64,000 nucleotides of DNA from Sinomonas sp. R1AF57 (lineage in GTDB: Bacteria; Actinomycetota; Actinomycetes; Actinomycetales; Micrococcaceae), in NCBI RefSeq assembly GCF_002224485.1, contig NZ_CP022463.1, forward strand, positions 3,060,477 to 3,124,476. The letters run 5' to 3'. The notes under the pieces were generated by a model, which made no database searches, was not told the origin of the DNA, and saw only the letters and a program-made list of their open reading frames with translations. Below are positions 26,682 to 35,712 of this stretch, piece by piece. The position numbers were made by a program, and so were the translations under genes. Each line of letters opens with the position of its first letter. Position 1 is the stretch's first letter.

Positions 26682-26764
26682 CCCGAGGTCACCCCCTCTG
26701 CCGCCGAGGTCACCCCCAATGGCGCCGAGATCACCCCGTCTGCCGCCGAAGTCGTCCCCTGGCC
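26682..26764. repeat. 21-bp GAGGTCACCCC array, four units
   Basis: Four consecutive 21-bp units share GCCGAGGTCACCCC; the last two are degenerate. The array starts three bases after the stop of the ACT-domain gene, between convergent genes. It is the same unit as the nine copies translated inside lutC 600 bases further on, read in the opposite orientation. Confidence 0.85.
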
Positions 26765-26826
26765 ATGCTCAGTCGCGCTGCGTCTGTCGGGCAACCGGCC
26801 TCAGGATAGGGACCTTCCTCAGCACC

Positions 26827-27615
26827 TCAGCGGACGATGATGACGTCCAGCGTCCTCGGCCCGTGGACGCCTTCGACGCGCTCGAGCTCGATGTCGCTGG
26901 TCGCCGACGGGCCAGAGATGAACGTGAGCGGACGCGTGATGTCGAGGCGCGCAAAGCCCTCGGGCACAATGCCCACGATGGTCTCCACCGGCACCACGCA
27001 CACGTGGTGGTCCGGCACGAGCGAGATCGCCCGCCGCCCCTGGTCAGGGGATCCGTCCAGCACAATGGTCCCCGTCTCGGCGACGCTGACCGCCGAACTG
27101 GTCACCACGGCGTCGAGCTCGTCGAGACGCACGACGGCGAGCGGCGCCTCGTGCGAGTCGGTCACCCTCCGCTCGGTGAGCCCCGGGTGGAGCCAGTGGG
27201 CGGGAAGGCCGTCGGGTGCGACGAAGGCCTTGCCCTCGAGCCGTGCGCGGATGGCCTCGGCGAGGCCTTCCGCGGCGACAACCTCCACGCGGGCCTTGTA
27301 GTCCTCGAGTCGGTCCACCAGCAGGGCGACGAGCTCGTCTTCGGTGAGGCCCGACGTCGTGCGGTACAACGGGGTGACCCCGGCACCACGAGGGGTGACC
27401 TCGGCACCACCCGGGGTGACCTCGGCCCCACCCGGGGTGACCTCGGCCCCACCAGAGGTGACCTCGGCCCCACCAGAGGTGACCTCGGCGCCACCCGGGG
27501 TGACCTCGGCCCCACCAGGGGTGACGTCGGCCCCACCCGGGGTGACCTCGGCGGGGGCGGGGGTGGTGCCGAGGGCCGCGTGGACCCTGGCCAGGATGTC
27601 GTCGCGGGCGCTCAC
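26827..27615 (-). CDS. lutC: Lactate utilization protein C (LutC/LldG), with a 63-residue repeat insertion
   Basis: A 262-residue LUD-domain protein of the LutABC lactate oxidase complex. Residues 1-21 (MSARDDILARVHAALG...) are family-like, and the LUD domain runs from about residue 85, with TDSHEAPLAVVRLDELDAVV and ISLVPDHHVCVVP. Residues 22-84 are nine seven-residue units of the form AEVTPGG, encoded by nine 21-bp repeats. Without them the protein would be about 199 residues, close to normal. GTG start at 27615 overlaps the lutB stop (GTGA). Transcribed third in lutABC. Confidence 0.88.
   Translation of the reverse strand: MSARDDILARVHAALGTTPAPAEVTPGGADVTPGGAEVTPGGAEVTSGGAEVTSGGAEVTPGGAEVTPGGAEVTPRGAGVTPLYRTTSGLTEDELVALLVDRLEDYKARVEVVAAEGLAEAIRARLEGKAFVAPDGLPAHWLHPGLTERRVTDSHEAPLAVVRLDELDAVVTSSAVSVAETGTIVLDGSPDQGRRAISLVPDHHVCVVPVETIVGIVPEGFARLDITRPLTFISGPSATSDIELERVEGVHGPRTLDVIIVR
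27371..27559. repeat. Nine-unit 21-bp minisatellite translated inside lutC
   Basis: Nine perfect-period 21-bp units (core GGGGTGACCTCGGC) occupy 189 bases of lutC. Because 21 is a multiple of three, the frame is kept and each unit is read as AEVTPGG or a close variant. Units differ by a few bases. Related arrays are at 26682-26764, 39872-39971 and 53568-53730. Confidence 0.95.
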
Positions 27616-29126
27616 TTCGCCTCACCTTCCTCGGACGTGTTCAGCTTCTCCCGCTTGGCCCACTGGTGCCGGAACGACTCCGCGGGCGGCGCCGGGATGT
27701 CCCGGCTCTGGGTCCAGCCGGCGCCGAGGCCCGGGAGCTTCCCGATCACCCGGTCCCGCCCCGCCGCAAGCCGCCCCAGCGGGAGCCCGCGTTCGAGCAC
27801 ACCCATGCGCGCGCCGTCGGACATGGCCCAGGACGCCCCCGCCATGGCGAGGTCGAACTGCGAGGGCAGGTGCCGCGCCCCCGGCTTCGAGCGCCGGGCC
27901 TCGACGTCCTCGCCGCGCAGGTGCACGAGGATCTCGGGGATGTTGATCTTCACCGGGCACGCGTCGAAGCAGGCCCCGCACAGCGAGGACGCGTACGGCA
28001 GCGACTTGTTCTCCTCCGCCTCGACCCCGGTGAGCAGCGGCGAGAGGATCGCGCCGATCGGCCCCGGATACGTGGAACCGTAGGCGTGGCCGCCCGTCCG
28101 CTCGTACACGGGGCACACATTCATGCACGCCGAGCAGCGGATGCAGTGCAGGGCCGAGCGGCCGTGCCTGTCCGCGAGCGCCCGGGTGCGCCCGTTGTCG
28201 AGCAGCACGACGTGGACGTCGGAGGGCCCGTCCCCCGGCGTCGCGCCGGTCCACAGCGACGTGTAGGGGTTCATCCGCTCCCCGGTCGAGGAACGCGGGA
28301 GCAGCTGCATGAACACTCCGAGGTCCTCCGCGCGCGGCAGGACCTTCTCGATGCCCATGACCGTGATGAGCGTTTCCGGCAGCGTCACGCACATGCGCCC
28401 GTTGCCCTCGGACTCGACGACGCCGAGCGTGCCGGTCTCGGCGATGCCGAAGTTCGCTCCCGAGATCGCCACGCGGGCGGAGAGGAACTTGGCCCGCAGG
28501 TGCGCGCGGGCGGCCATCGCCAGGCGGCGCGGCTCGTCGCTGAGGTCGGGGTCCACGTCCGGCATCTCGGCGAGGAAGATGTCGCGGATCTCGGTGCGGT
28601 TCTTGTGGATCGCGGGGACGAGGATGTGGGACGGCTTGTCGTGCCCCAGCTGGACGATCAGCTCGGCGAGGTCCGTCTCATAGGCGGCGATGCCGCGCTC
28701 CTCGAGGTACTCGTTGAGCCCGATCTCCTGGGTGGCCATGGACTTGACCTTGACCACTTCGGTCGCGTTTCGCTCCCGGACGAGGCCCTCCACGATCCGG
28801 TTCGCCTCCGCTGCGTCGCGGGCCCAGTGCACCGTGCCGCCGCGGGCCGTGAACTGCTCCTCGAACTGCGCCAGCAGCTCCGGCAGACGTTCCATGGCCT
28901 CGGCCTTGATCGCCGAACCGGCCTCGCGCAGATCCTCCCAGTCCGGCAGCTCGGAGACGACGCGGAGTCGCTTGTCGCGGATCGTGTGGGTCGCGTGGCC
29001 GAGGTTGGCGCGCAGCTGGGCGTTGCCCAGCTCGCGGTGGGCGGCCTTCGGGAAGGATTCGAGGGCGGAGATGTTGCCGAAGCCGCGCGGCGGGACGGCA
29101 GGCATGCCGAGGGAAACGGTCGTCAT
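27612..29126 (-). CDS. lutB: Lactate utilization iron-sulfur protein B (LutB/LldF)
   Basis: A 504-residue protein. A LUD domain (about residues 60-290; SGANFGIAETGTLGVVESEGN) is followed by two 4Fe-4S motifs, CIRCSACMNVCP and CGACFDACP, and a C-terminal domain ending near residue 504. LutB carries electrons in the L-lactate-oxidising LutABC complex. The start at ATG 29126 overlaps the lutA stop (ATGA). Confidence 0.92.
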   Translation of the reverse strand: MTTVSLGMPAVPPRGFGNISALESFPKAAHRELGNAQLRANLGHATHTIRDKRLRVVSELPDWEDLREAGSAIKAEAMERLPELLAQFEEQFTARGGTVHWARDAAEANRIVEGLVRERNATEVVKVKSMATQEIGLNEYLEERGIAAYETDLAELIVQLGHDKPSHILVPAIHKNRTEIRDIFLAEMPDVDPDLSDEPRRLAMAARAHLRAKFLSARVAISGANFGIAETGTLGVVESEGNGRMCVTLPETLITVMGIEKVLPRAEDLGVFMQLLPRSSTGERMNPYTSLWTGATPGDGPSDVHVVLLDNGRTRALADRHGRSALHCIRCSACMNVCPVYERTGGHAYGSTYPGPIGAILSPLLTGVEAEENKSLPYASSLCGACFDACPVKINIPEILVHLRGEDVEARRSKPGARHLPSQFDLAMAGASWAMSDGARMGVLERGLPLGRLAAGRDRVIGKLPGLGAGWTQSRDIPAPPAESFRHQWAKREKLNTSEEGEAK

Positions 29127-29992
29127 CGCGCACCCCCCTTCGCGCCAGCCGGCTGGCCGGCGAGCGCGAGCTCGCCGTCGACCCTGAGCGGGTTCTCCCT
29201 CGTCGAGGCAAGCACCTCCGCAAGGTGCACGGTCCGCACAGGCCGGCCCTGCGCCGTCGTGCGCTTCTCCCGGGAGAGGCCGCCGCCGATGTGCATGAGG
29301 CAGGACGCGTCCCCGCCGGCGCACGCCTCGGCGCCGGTGCCGCAGATGTTGGCGACCTTGTCGGCGAGCATCGCGGAGGAGACGTCCGCGTTCTTCACCG
29401 AGAACGTGCCGCCGAAGCCGCAGCACTGCTCGGCGTCGGGGAGGTCGACGACGTTCAGCGCCTCGACCGTGGAGAGCAGGGCGCGCTGCCGGTCGCCGAG
29501 GCGGAGCAGTCGCATGCCGTGGCACGACGGGTGGTACGTGATGGTGCCAGGGAGGTAGGAGCCGAGCTGCGCGGCGGCGTCGGTGACGCCGAGGACGTCG
29601 GTGAGGAGCTGCGCGAGCTCGTAGGTGCGTGCGCCGACGGCGTCGGCGCGCCCGGCGAGCGTGCTGTCGGCGCCCTTGACCCCGTGCTCCACCGCCCAAC
29701 GGGCCACCATGGCGTGCTGGTGCTTCACCGAGGCGACGCACGAGCCGGAGGGGGCGACGGCGACGTCGTACTCCCCCGCCTCGAAGCCGGACTCGAAGGT
29801 GCGGACGTGGTTCGCGACGACGGGGAGCGCCTCGGGGAAGTAGCCCGAGTTGACGTGCATCTGGCCGCAGCAGGCCTGACCAGACGGGAACACGACCTCG
29901 TGCCCCAGCCGCTCCAGGATCTCCACCGTGGCCTGCGCGACGCGGGGGTACATCGCGTCCACGATGCAGGTCGCGAAGAGCGCGATTCTCAT
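29123..29992 (-). CDS. lutA: Lactate utilization protein A (LutA/LldE)
   Basis: A 289-residue (Fe-S)-binding protein with two CCG domains: GQACCGQMH in the first half and EQCCGFGGTFSVKN in the second, which hold an Fe-S centre. First gene of lutABC. GAGAGGA precedes ATG 29992. A TGGTCTGACCA operator lies 38 bases upstream of the start, so an LldR-type repressor probably controls the operon. Confidence 0.92.
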   Translation of the reverse strand: MRIALFATCIVDAMYPRVAQATVEILERLGHEVVFPSGQACCGQMHVNSGYFPEALPVVANHVRTFESGFEAGEYDVAVAPSGSCVASVKHQHAMVARWAVEHGVKGADSTLAGRADAVGARTYELAQLLTDVLGVTDAAAQLGSYLPGTITYHPSCHGMRLLRLGDRQRALLSTVEALNVVDLPDAEQCCGFGGTFSVKNADVSSAMLADKVANICGTGAEACAGGDASCLMHIGGGLSREKRTTAQGRPVRTVHLAEVLASTRENPLRVDGELALAGQPAGAKGGAR

Positions 29993-30029
29993 GGTGTCCT
30001 CTCTCAGCCCAGGATGACCCCGGACCATG

Positions 30030-30040
30030 TGGTCTGACCA
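30030..30040. promoter_or_regulatory. LldR-type operator TGGTCTGACCA upstream of lutABC
   Basis: An 11-bp palindrome with the TGGTnnnACCA core of FadR/LldR-type GntR regulators. The same motif occurs at 33036 and 33101 in front of the other lactate genes. Confidence 0.75.
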
Positions 30041-30062
30041 TAACATAGCGATGTGTGGGCAA

Positions 30063-30098
30063 TCACACCACACCGTCCGGCCGGACGGTGTGGTGTGA
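30063..30098. terminator. Perfect 36-bp palindrome after the D-lactate dehydrogenase gene
   Basis: TCACACCACACCGTCCGG is followed directly by its exact reverse complement with no loop base between. It begins 8 bases after the stop of the minus-strand dehydrogenase gene and precedes the lutABC promoter, so it most likely ends the upstream transcript. There is no T-run. Confidence 0.6.
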
Positions 30099-30106
30099 GG
30101 GGTGCG

Positions 30107-33004
30107 TCAGAAGCGCGTCGCCGCCGCCAGCAGCTCGAGGATGTGGCGGTAGGGGCGCTCGGTGGCGCGGGTGAGCCCGATCTCGCACGTGCGGTTGCTC
30201 GAGGCGTACTCGGCGAAGCGGCCCCCGCGCGCCCGCTCGGCCTCCTCGATCCCGGCCGCCTCCGGCGCGGTGGCCGAGGCGGTCAGCTCGGGGTGCAGGA
30301 GCCCGCGGTCGCCCGCGAAGCCGCAGCATCCGGCCGCGAGGGGCGTGAAGACCTCGTCCGCGATGTGCGCGGCGATCGCGGCGAGCGACGGCGTCGTCCC
30401 GGCGATCGTGCCCGAGCAGGTCGGGTGCAGGGCCATCGAGGGGATGCGGGAGCGCACCTCGAGCCGGGGCAGGAGGCCGGCGGCGAACTCGATCGCGTCG
30501 ACCACGCGCAGGGCCGCGGCCGCCGGCAGGGCCTCCGCGGCAGAGCGCAGCATGACCGCGAGCCCCTCCGCACAGGAGGAGGCGTCGACGACGACGGGGA
30601 GCCGCCCGCCGTCGCTCGCCTCGACGAGGGCGGGCACGACGACCGAGCGCATGTGCTCCCAGCCCGAGGTCATGCCCTTGGACTTCCACGGGGTGCCGCA
30701 GCACATCGAGCCGAGGCCCTCAGGGGTGCGCAGGCGGACGCCGGCGCCGTCGCAGACGTCCAGGAACGCCCCCGACGCCCCGCCGGGGTGGCCGCCGTCC
30801 TCGGGCCCGAACATCGTGCCGATGCACGCCGCGAAAAGGACCGCCTCCACGGCGTCGTCCCGCCGCCGGGGACGCGGGGAGCCGCCGCCCGGCAGGGCGC
30901 CGTCGTACATCGGGATCCCATCGCCCAGGAGCTTCCGCGCCAGGCGGGTCGCACCCTCGATCGGCGCGGCCGGCAGGGCGGCGGCCGCGCTCAGCGCCGC
31001 CCCGCCCACGCGGGAGGCCGCGCCCCAGGCATGCGCCGCGCCGTTCCAGGCGGCGGATTCGACCCGGCCGGCGGCGTCGGCGCGGAGCCGGCGCACGAGG
31101 TCGCCGGTGTTGATGCCCACGGGGCAGGCCGTGCCGCACATGCCGTCGACGGCGCAGGTCGAGACGCCGTCGTAGTCGTAGCCGTCCATGATGGCGCGCG
31201 CAAGCTCCTCGTTGCCCTTGGCGCGGGCCTGCTCGGCGTCGCGGCGGAGGGTGATCCGCTGGCGCGGGGTCAGGGTCAGGGAACGGGACGGGCAGACCGG
31301 CTCGCAGTACCCGCACTCCACGCAGCGGTCCACCTCCTCCTCGACGGTCGGGGTGACCTTGAGGTCGGCCAGGTACGAGCGGGGGTCGTCGGAGAGGACG
31401 GCGCCGGGGTTGAGGATGCCGCGCGGGTCGGCGAGGCGCTTGACCTCCTTCATGACCTCGTAGAGCTCGTCGCCGAACTGGCGGCGTACGTAGGGGGCCA
31501 TGATGCGCCCGGTGCCGTGCTCTGCCTTGAGCGTGCCGCCCACGCCGAGCACGAGGCTGACCATCTCCTCGGTGAAGTCCTCGTACCGGCGCGTGTCCGC
31601 CGTGGAGAAGTCCTCGTTGATCATGAAGTGGAGGTTGCCGTCCTTGGCGTGGCCGAAGATGACGGGGTCCGCGTAGCCGTGCTCGGCCAGGAGCGCGGCG
31701 AGGTCATGGGACGTCTGGGCGAGGGCCGGGACGGGGACCGCGATGTCCTCGAGCAGCTGGCTCGTGCCCGAGGGGCGGGCGCTCGCCACGGTCGAGTACA
31801 GGCCCTTGCGGACCTTCCACAGCGCCGCCCGCTCCGCGGCGTCCCTGGTCATCGCCACGGGCAGGGCGAGGCCGAGCCCCGCGAAGAGCGCGTCCGCGGA
31901 GGCGGCGCGGTCGGCGAGCTCCTCGGCGCTGCCGGCCGTGAACTCGACGAGCAGCGCGGCCGGGTCGGCGAGGTCCAGGGCGCGGATCTGCTCGGGGCAG
32001 TCGGGCAGGCGCGCGGAGACGCGCAGGGACACCGCATCCATGAGCTCGGCTGTGTCCGCACCCGCGGCCACGAGCGCGGGGACCGCGGCGGCGGCCGCCC
32101 GCACGCCCGGGAAGACGAGCAGGCCCGCCGCGACGTGCGGCTTGACCTCCACCGTGTCGAATACCGCCTCCGCGACGAACGCGAGCGTCCCCTCGGACCC
32201 GACGATGAGGTGGACGAAGATGTCCAGCGGGTCCTCGAAGTCCAGAAACGCGTTGAGGCCGTACCCCATGGTGTTCTTCATCGAGAACTGGTGCCGGATC
32301 CGCGCCACCGAGTCCGGGGAGGCGAGGATGCGCCGCCGCAGCCGCGCGAGCCCCTCGTGGAGCTCGGGCTCGCGCGCGGCGAACACGGACGACGCCGCCG
32401 GGTCGCCCGAGTCGATGACCGTCCCCGAGGGCAGGACGAACCTCAGCGACGCCAGCGTCCGGTATGTGTTGGCCTCTGTGCCGCAGTGCATGCCCGAGGA
32501 GTTGTTCGCCACGACACCGCCCACCGTGCAGGCGATCTCGCTGGCGGGGTCCGGCCCGAGTGCGCGGCCATGGCGGGCCAGACGGGCATTGACGGCGCGC
32601 ACCGTCGCGCCGGGCTCCACCCGCACGCGCTTCCCGCCGTCGAGCACCTCGATGCGGCCGAAGTTGCGGCGGGTGTCCGCGAGGATGCCGTCGGTGATCG
32701 CCTGGCCCGAGAGGCTCGTGCCGCCGGAGCGGAACGTCACGGGGGTATCGTGGCGTGCGGCGGCCGCGAGCAGGCGCGCCACGTCCTGGTCCGTGCGGGG
32801 GGCCGCGACGACGCTGGGCACTAGCAGGTAGTGCGAGGCGTCGTGCGCCTTGGCGTGGAGGTCCAGGGGCCGGGTCGTCACGGCATCGGCTCCGAGCGCG
32901 GCGGCGAGGTCGTCGGCGAGCAGGTTCCGGGGTGCGGCCGCGGGGGAGGCGGCCGCGGGGCGCGAGTCTGCGAGGCGGGCGCTCGTCGTCGTGCGCATGG
33001 TCAT
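30107..33004 (-). CDS. FAD- and Fe-S-binding D-lactate dehydrogenase (GlcD-GlcF-like fusion)
   Basis: A 965-residue oxidoreductase. The FAD-binding PCMH domain (about residues 40-270) has VTFRSGGTSLSGQA and GPDPASEIACTVGGVVANNSSGMHCG. A FAD-oxidase C domain follows (FGHAKDGNLHF, LKAEHGTGRIMAP). Then come a ferredoxin-like domain with CVECGYCEPVCPS and CAVDGMCGTACPVG, and two CCG-like motifs near the end (SMCCGTPWKSKG, GCCGFAGDRG). The layout matches quinone-linked D-lactate dehydrogenases; glycolate oxidation is the alternative. ATG 33004 follows GGGAGG by 8 bases. Two operators in the divergent upstream region link it to LldR. Confidence 0.9.
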   Translation of the reverse strand: MTMRTTTSARLADSRPAAASPAAAPRNLLADDLAAALGADAVTTRPLDLHAKAHDASHYLLVPSVVAAPRTDQDVARLLAAAARHDTPVTFRSGGTSLSGQAITDGILADTRRNFGRIEVLDGGKRVRVEPGATVRAVNARLARHGRALGPDPASEIACTVGGVVANNSSGMHCGTEANTYRTLASLRFVLPSGTVIDSGDPAASSVFAAREPELHEGLARLRRRILASPDSVARIRHQFSMKNTMGYGLNAFLDFEDPLDIFVHLIVGSEGTLAFVAEAVFDTVEVKPHVAAGLLVFPGVRAAAAAVPALVAAGADTAELMDAVSLRVSARLPDCPEQIRALDLADPAALLVEFTAGSAEELADRAASADALFAGLGLALPVAMTRDAAERAALWKVRKGLYSTVASARPSGTSQLLEDIAVPVPALAQTSHDLAALLAEHGYADPVIFGHAKDGNLHFMINEDFSTADTRRYEDFTEEMVSLVLGVGGTLKAEHGTGRIMAPYVRRQFGDELYEVMKEVKRLADPRGILNPGAVLSDDPRSYLADLKVTPTVEEEVDRCVECGYCEPVCPSRSLTLTPRQRITLRRDAEQARAKGNEELARAIMDGYDYDGVSTCAVDGMCGTACPVGINTGDLVRRLRADAAGRVESAAWNGAAHAWGAASRVGGAALSAAAALPAAPIEGATRLARKLLGDGIPMYDGALPGGGSPRPRRRDDAVEAVLFAACIGTMFGPEDGGHPGGASGAFLDVCDGAGVRLRTPEGLGSMCCGTPWKSKGMTSGWEHMRSVVVPALVEASDGGRLPVVVDASSCAEGLAVMLRSAAEALPAAAALRVVDAIEFAAGLLPRLEVRSRIPSMALHPTCSGTIAGTTPSLAAIAAHIADEVFTPLAAGCCGFAGDRGLLHPELTASATAPEAAGIEEAERARGGRFAEYASSNRTCEIGLTRATERPYRHILELLAAATRF

Positions 33005-33035
33005 GGAGGTCCTCCCGGACGGGCGGCGGGGCATG

Positions 33036-33046
33036 TGGTCAGACCA
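33036..33046. promoter_or_regulatory. LldR-type operator TGGTCAGACCA before the dehydrogenase gene
   Basis: A palindromic 11-mer 32 bases upstream of the dehydrogenase start, matching the sites at 30030 and 33101. Confidence 0.75.
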
Positions 33047-33100
33047 TGCAACCACACCCGTGCCCCTTGTCACAAGGGCGGGAATGTGTGCTAGGTTACG

Positions 33101-33125
33101 TGGTCGGACCACGAAGGTCCGACCA
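33101..33125. promoter_or_regulatory. LldR-type operator pair before the lactate permease
   Basis: TGGTCGGACCA (33101-33111) is followed by a second copy with one mismatch (AGGTCCGACCA, 33115-33125), about 50-75 bases upstream of the permease start. A TAGGTT hexamer at 33093-33098 lies just before the first site and may be the -10 region. Confidence 0.7.
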
Positions 33126-33176
33126 CATCGGCGCCAGCGTCGCCGTCGCCCCGGTTACCACTCCGCAGGAGCCCGC

Positions 33177-34836
33177 ATGACCTTCACCCCCGTGACCGAT
33201 CCGGTAGCCGGCAGTGTTGCCGTCTCCGCGCTGATCGGCCTCATCCCCCTCCTCACGTTCTTCGTGCTGCTCGCCATCGTGCGCACCTCCGCCCATGTGG
33301 CCGGGGCGTTCGCCCTGCTCGCGGCGCTCGTCGTCGCCGTAGTGGCCTACCGGATGCCTGCCCCGCTCGCCGGACTCGCCGCCACCCAGGGCGCGGTCTT
33401 CGGCGCGTTCCCGGTCTTCTGGATCGTCCTCATGGCCGTCTGGCTCTACCAGGTGACGGTCCGCAGCGGGCGGTTCGAGGACCTGCGCCGCATCTTCGAC
33501 CGGATCGGCAACGGGGACCTGCGCATCCAGGCGATCCTCATCGCCTTCTGCTTCGGCGGCCTCCTCGAAGCCCTCGCCGGGTTCGGCGCGCCCGTGGCGA
33601 TCACCGCGACCATGCTCATGGCCATCGGCCTCAAGCCGCTGCGCGCCGCCGCCACCGTGCTCGTCGCCAACACCGCGCCGGTCGCGTTCGGCGCCATCGC
33701 GATCCCGATCACCACCGCCGGCGCCCTCACGGGCATCCCCGCGGACCACATCGGCGCCGTCGTGGGACGCCAGACCCCGCTCCTCGCCTTCGTCGGTCGA
33801 CGGCGTGCGGGGCCTCCGCGACGCCTGGGCCCCCGCGCTCGTGACCGGCATCGCCTTCGGCATCGCCCAGTTCCTCTGCTCGAACTACTTCTCCTACGAG
33901 CTCACGGACGTCGTCGCCTCCCTCGTCGGCCTCGGCGCGGCGATCGCGTTCCTGCGCGTCTGGCGGCCCCGCGGGGCCGCGGAGGCCCGCGCGCGCCTGG
34001 GCGTCCCCGCCGCCGTCCCCGCCGGACCCGGCGCGGCAGACGCCACGCTCACGCGCGCCCGCACGTGGATGGCGCTGTTCCCCTACCTCCTCGTCATCGT
34101 CGTGTTCTCCGTCTCGAAGCTGTGGCGATCCGGCGTCGACATCCCGGCGGCCCTCGCCACGACCGACGTCAAGGTCAACTGGCCCATCCTCCACGACGCC
34201 GTCCTCGGCACCGACGGGAAGCCCCTCACCTCGACCGTGTACGCGTTCCAGTGGCTCTCGGGCCCCGGCACGATGCTCTTCATCTCGGGGCTCATCATCG
34301 CGCTCGTGTACTCGCTCAACGACGGCCGCGGCCGGTTCCGCCTCAAGGTCTCCGACGCCCTTGCCGAGCTGTGGCGCACGGCCGTCAAGATGCGCTTCGC
34401 GGCCCTCACGATCGTCCTGGTCCTCGCCCTCGCGTACGTCATGAACCTCTCGGGCCAGACCGTCGCGATCGGCACGTGGCTCGCCGGCGCGGGCGGGGCG
34501 TTCGCGTTCCTCTCGCCGATCCTCGGCTGGATCGGCACCGCCGTGACCGGCTCCGACACGTCCGCGAACGCGCTGTTCGCCAAGCTCCAGCAGACCGCGG
34601 GCCAGCACGCGGGCATCGACCCCGCGCTGCTCGTCGCGGCGAACACCTCCGGCGGCGTCGTCGGCAAGCTCATCAGCCCGCAGAACCTCGCGATCGCCGC
34701 GACGTCCGTGGGCATGGACGGGCAGGAGTCCACCATCCTGCGGAAGGTCGTGTGGTGGAGCCTGGGCATGCTCCTGGTCCTGTGCACGCTCGTGTTCCTC
34801 CAGTCCACCCCGGTCCTCGGATGGATGCTGCCGTAG
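33177..34836 (+). pseudogene. L-lactate permease (LctP/LldP family), broken by a small deletion and frameshift
   Basis: Two frames together make one LctP protein. The first (33177 to about 33795) encodes the N-terminal helices, including GGLLEALAGFGAPVAITATML, up to GRQTPLLAFV. The second (from about 33796) resumes at VDGVRGLRDAW and continues to LGWMLP, with TGSDTSANALFAKLQQ and ANTSGGVVGKLISPQNLAIA. Family members have a hydrophobic stretch of roughly 8 residues at the join; here it is missing and the frame shifts by +1. LctP imports lactate or glycolate by proton symport. CAGGA precedes ATG 33177. The break is either a real loss of function or a sequencing or assembly error. Confidence 0.8.
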
Positions 34837-34867
34837 CCCGTCCGGCGTCCTCCCCGCACGACGGCGA

Positions 34868-34906
34868 GCCCCCGCCCCCGGTGCCCAACGCGCCGGAGGC
34901 GGGGGC
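34868..34906 (+). terminator. Hairpin after the lactate permease
   Basis: GCCCCCGCC (34868-34876) pairs with GGCGGGGGC (34898-34906) 31 bases after the permease stop; flanking bases extend the pairing. No T-run, so the terminator call is moderate. Confidence 0.5.
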
Positions 34907-34941
34907 CGGCGTCGTCCGTTCCCGGGCCCGGGTACGGAACA

Positions 34942-35655
34942 ATGGACTCCATGTCTGAAACCGCCACCGGCCGCGCCCACGACGTGGTGCTGCGCCACAT
35001 CGAGAACAGCCTCCGCTCGGGCGAGCTCAAGCTCGGCGACCGGCTGCCGGGCGAGCGCGCCCTCGCGGAGCAGTTCGGGATCTCGCGGGCCTCGGTGCGG
35101 GACGCGATCCGCTCGCTGGAGGTCCTGGGCGTCCTTCGCTCGGCCACGGGGTCGGGGCCGAACTCGGGCACGATCGTCGTCTCGGACCCCTCCTCGGCGC
35201 TCGGCGTCGCGCTGCGGATGCACGTCGCGAGCCACCATCTGCCGGTCAACGACGTGGTCGAGGCCCGCATCATGATGGAGACGTGGTCCCTCGAGCACGC
35301 CGCCGCGGCGCCCTGGACCCCTGACCAGCTCGACGACGCGCGCCGCCTCCTCGACGCGATGGACGACGACGCCCTGCCGTCGCAGATCTTCACCCTCCTC
35401 GACGCCCAGTTCCACGTGGCCCTGAGCGCTCTCGCCGGCAACGTCGTGGTGAGCACCATGATGGAGTCGCTGCGCGAGGCCATCCGGGGCTACATCGACG
35501 ACGCCGTCACGCGTCGTGGCGGCTGGGACGCCGCCGTGCACGTGCTCCGCGAGCACCACCGGGGCATCTTCGAGGCCGTCGAGGCCCGCGACGGCGAGCG
35601 CTCCGCACGCCTGGTCCGCGAGCACATCGAGTGGTTCTACCGCCAGGCCCTCTGA
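34942..35655 (+). CDS. FadR-family GntR regulator, LldR-like
   Basis: A 237-residue regulator with winged-helix DNA binding (about residues 12-78; LPGERALAEQFGISRASVRDAIRSLEVLG) and an FCD domain (VVEARIMMETWSLEHAA, DAQFHVALSALAGN). It follows the lactate permease and is the best candidate to bind the TGGTCnGACCA sites in front of lutABC, the dehydrogenase and the permease; lactate would be the inducer. The start may be ATG 34942 or ATG 34951; neither has a clear ribosome site. Confidence 0.87.
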   Translation: MDSMSETATGRAHDVVLRHIENSLRSGELKLGDRLPGERALAEQFGISRASVRDAIRSLEVLGVLRSATGSGPNSGTIVVSDPSSALGVALRMHVASHHLPVNDVVEARIMMETWSLEHAAAAPWTPDQLDDARRLLDAMDDDALPSQIFTLLDAQFHVALSALAGNVVVSTMMESLREAIRGYIDDAVTRRGGWDAAVHVLREHHRGIFEAVEARDGERSARLVREHIEWFYRQAL

Positions 35656-35712
35656 CGCAGGCTCGGGGCCGCCCGAGCGCCGGCGCGCCGCCCCCGGCCT
35701 CCGCCCCCACCT

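Noticed and set aside
27371..27559. CRISPR-like regular repeats
   Set aside because: Units are contiguous 21-mers with no unique spacers and no cas genes nearby; it is a translated minisatellite.
30063..30098. Integron attC or phage attachment site
   Set aside because: A loopless perfect palindrome lacks the core-site features of attC, and no integrase is present.
33177..34836. Programmed frameshift in the lactate permease
   Set aside because: There is no slippery run at the junction, and conserved residues are missing there, so a deletion or sequence error fits better.
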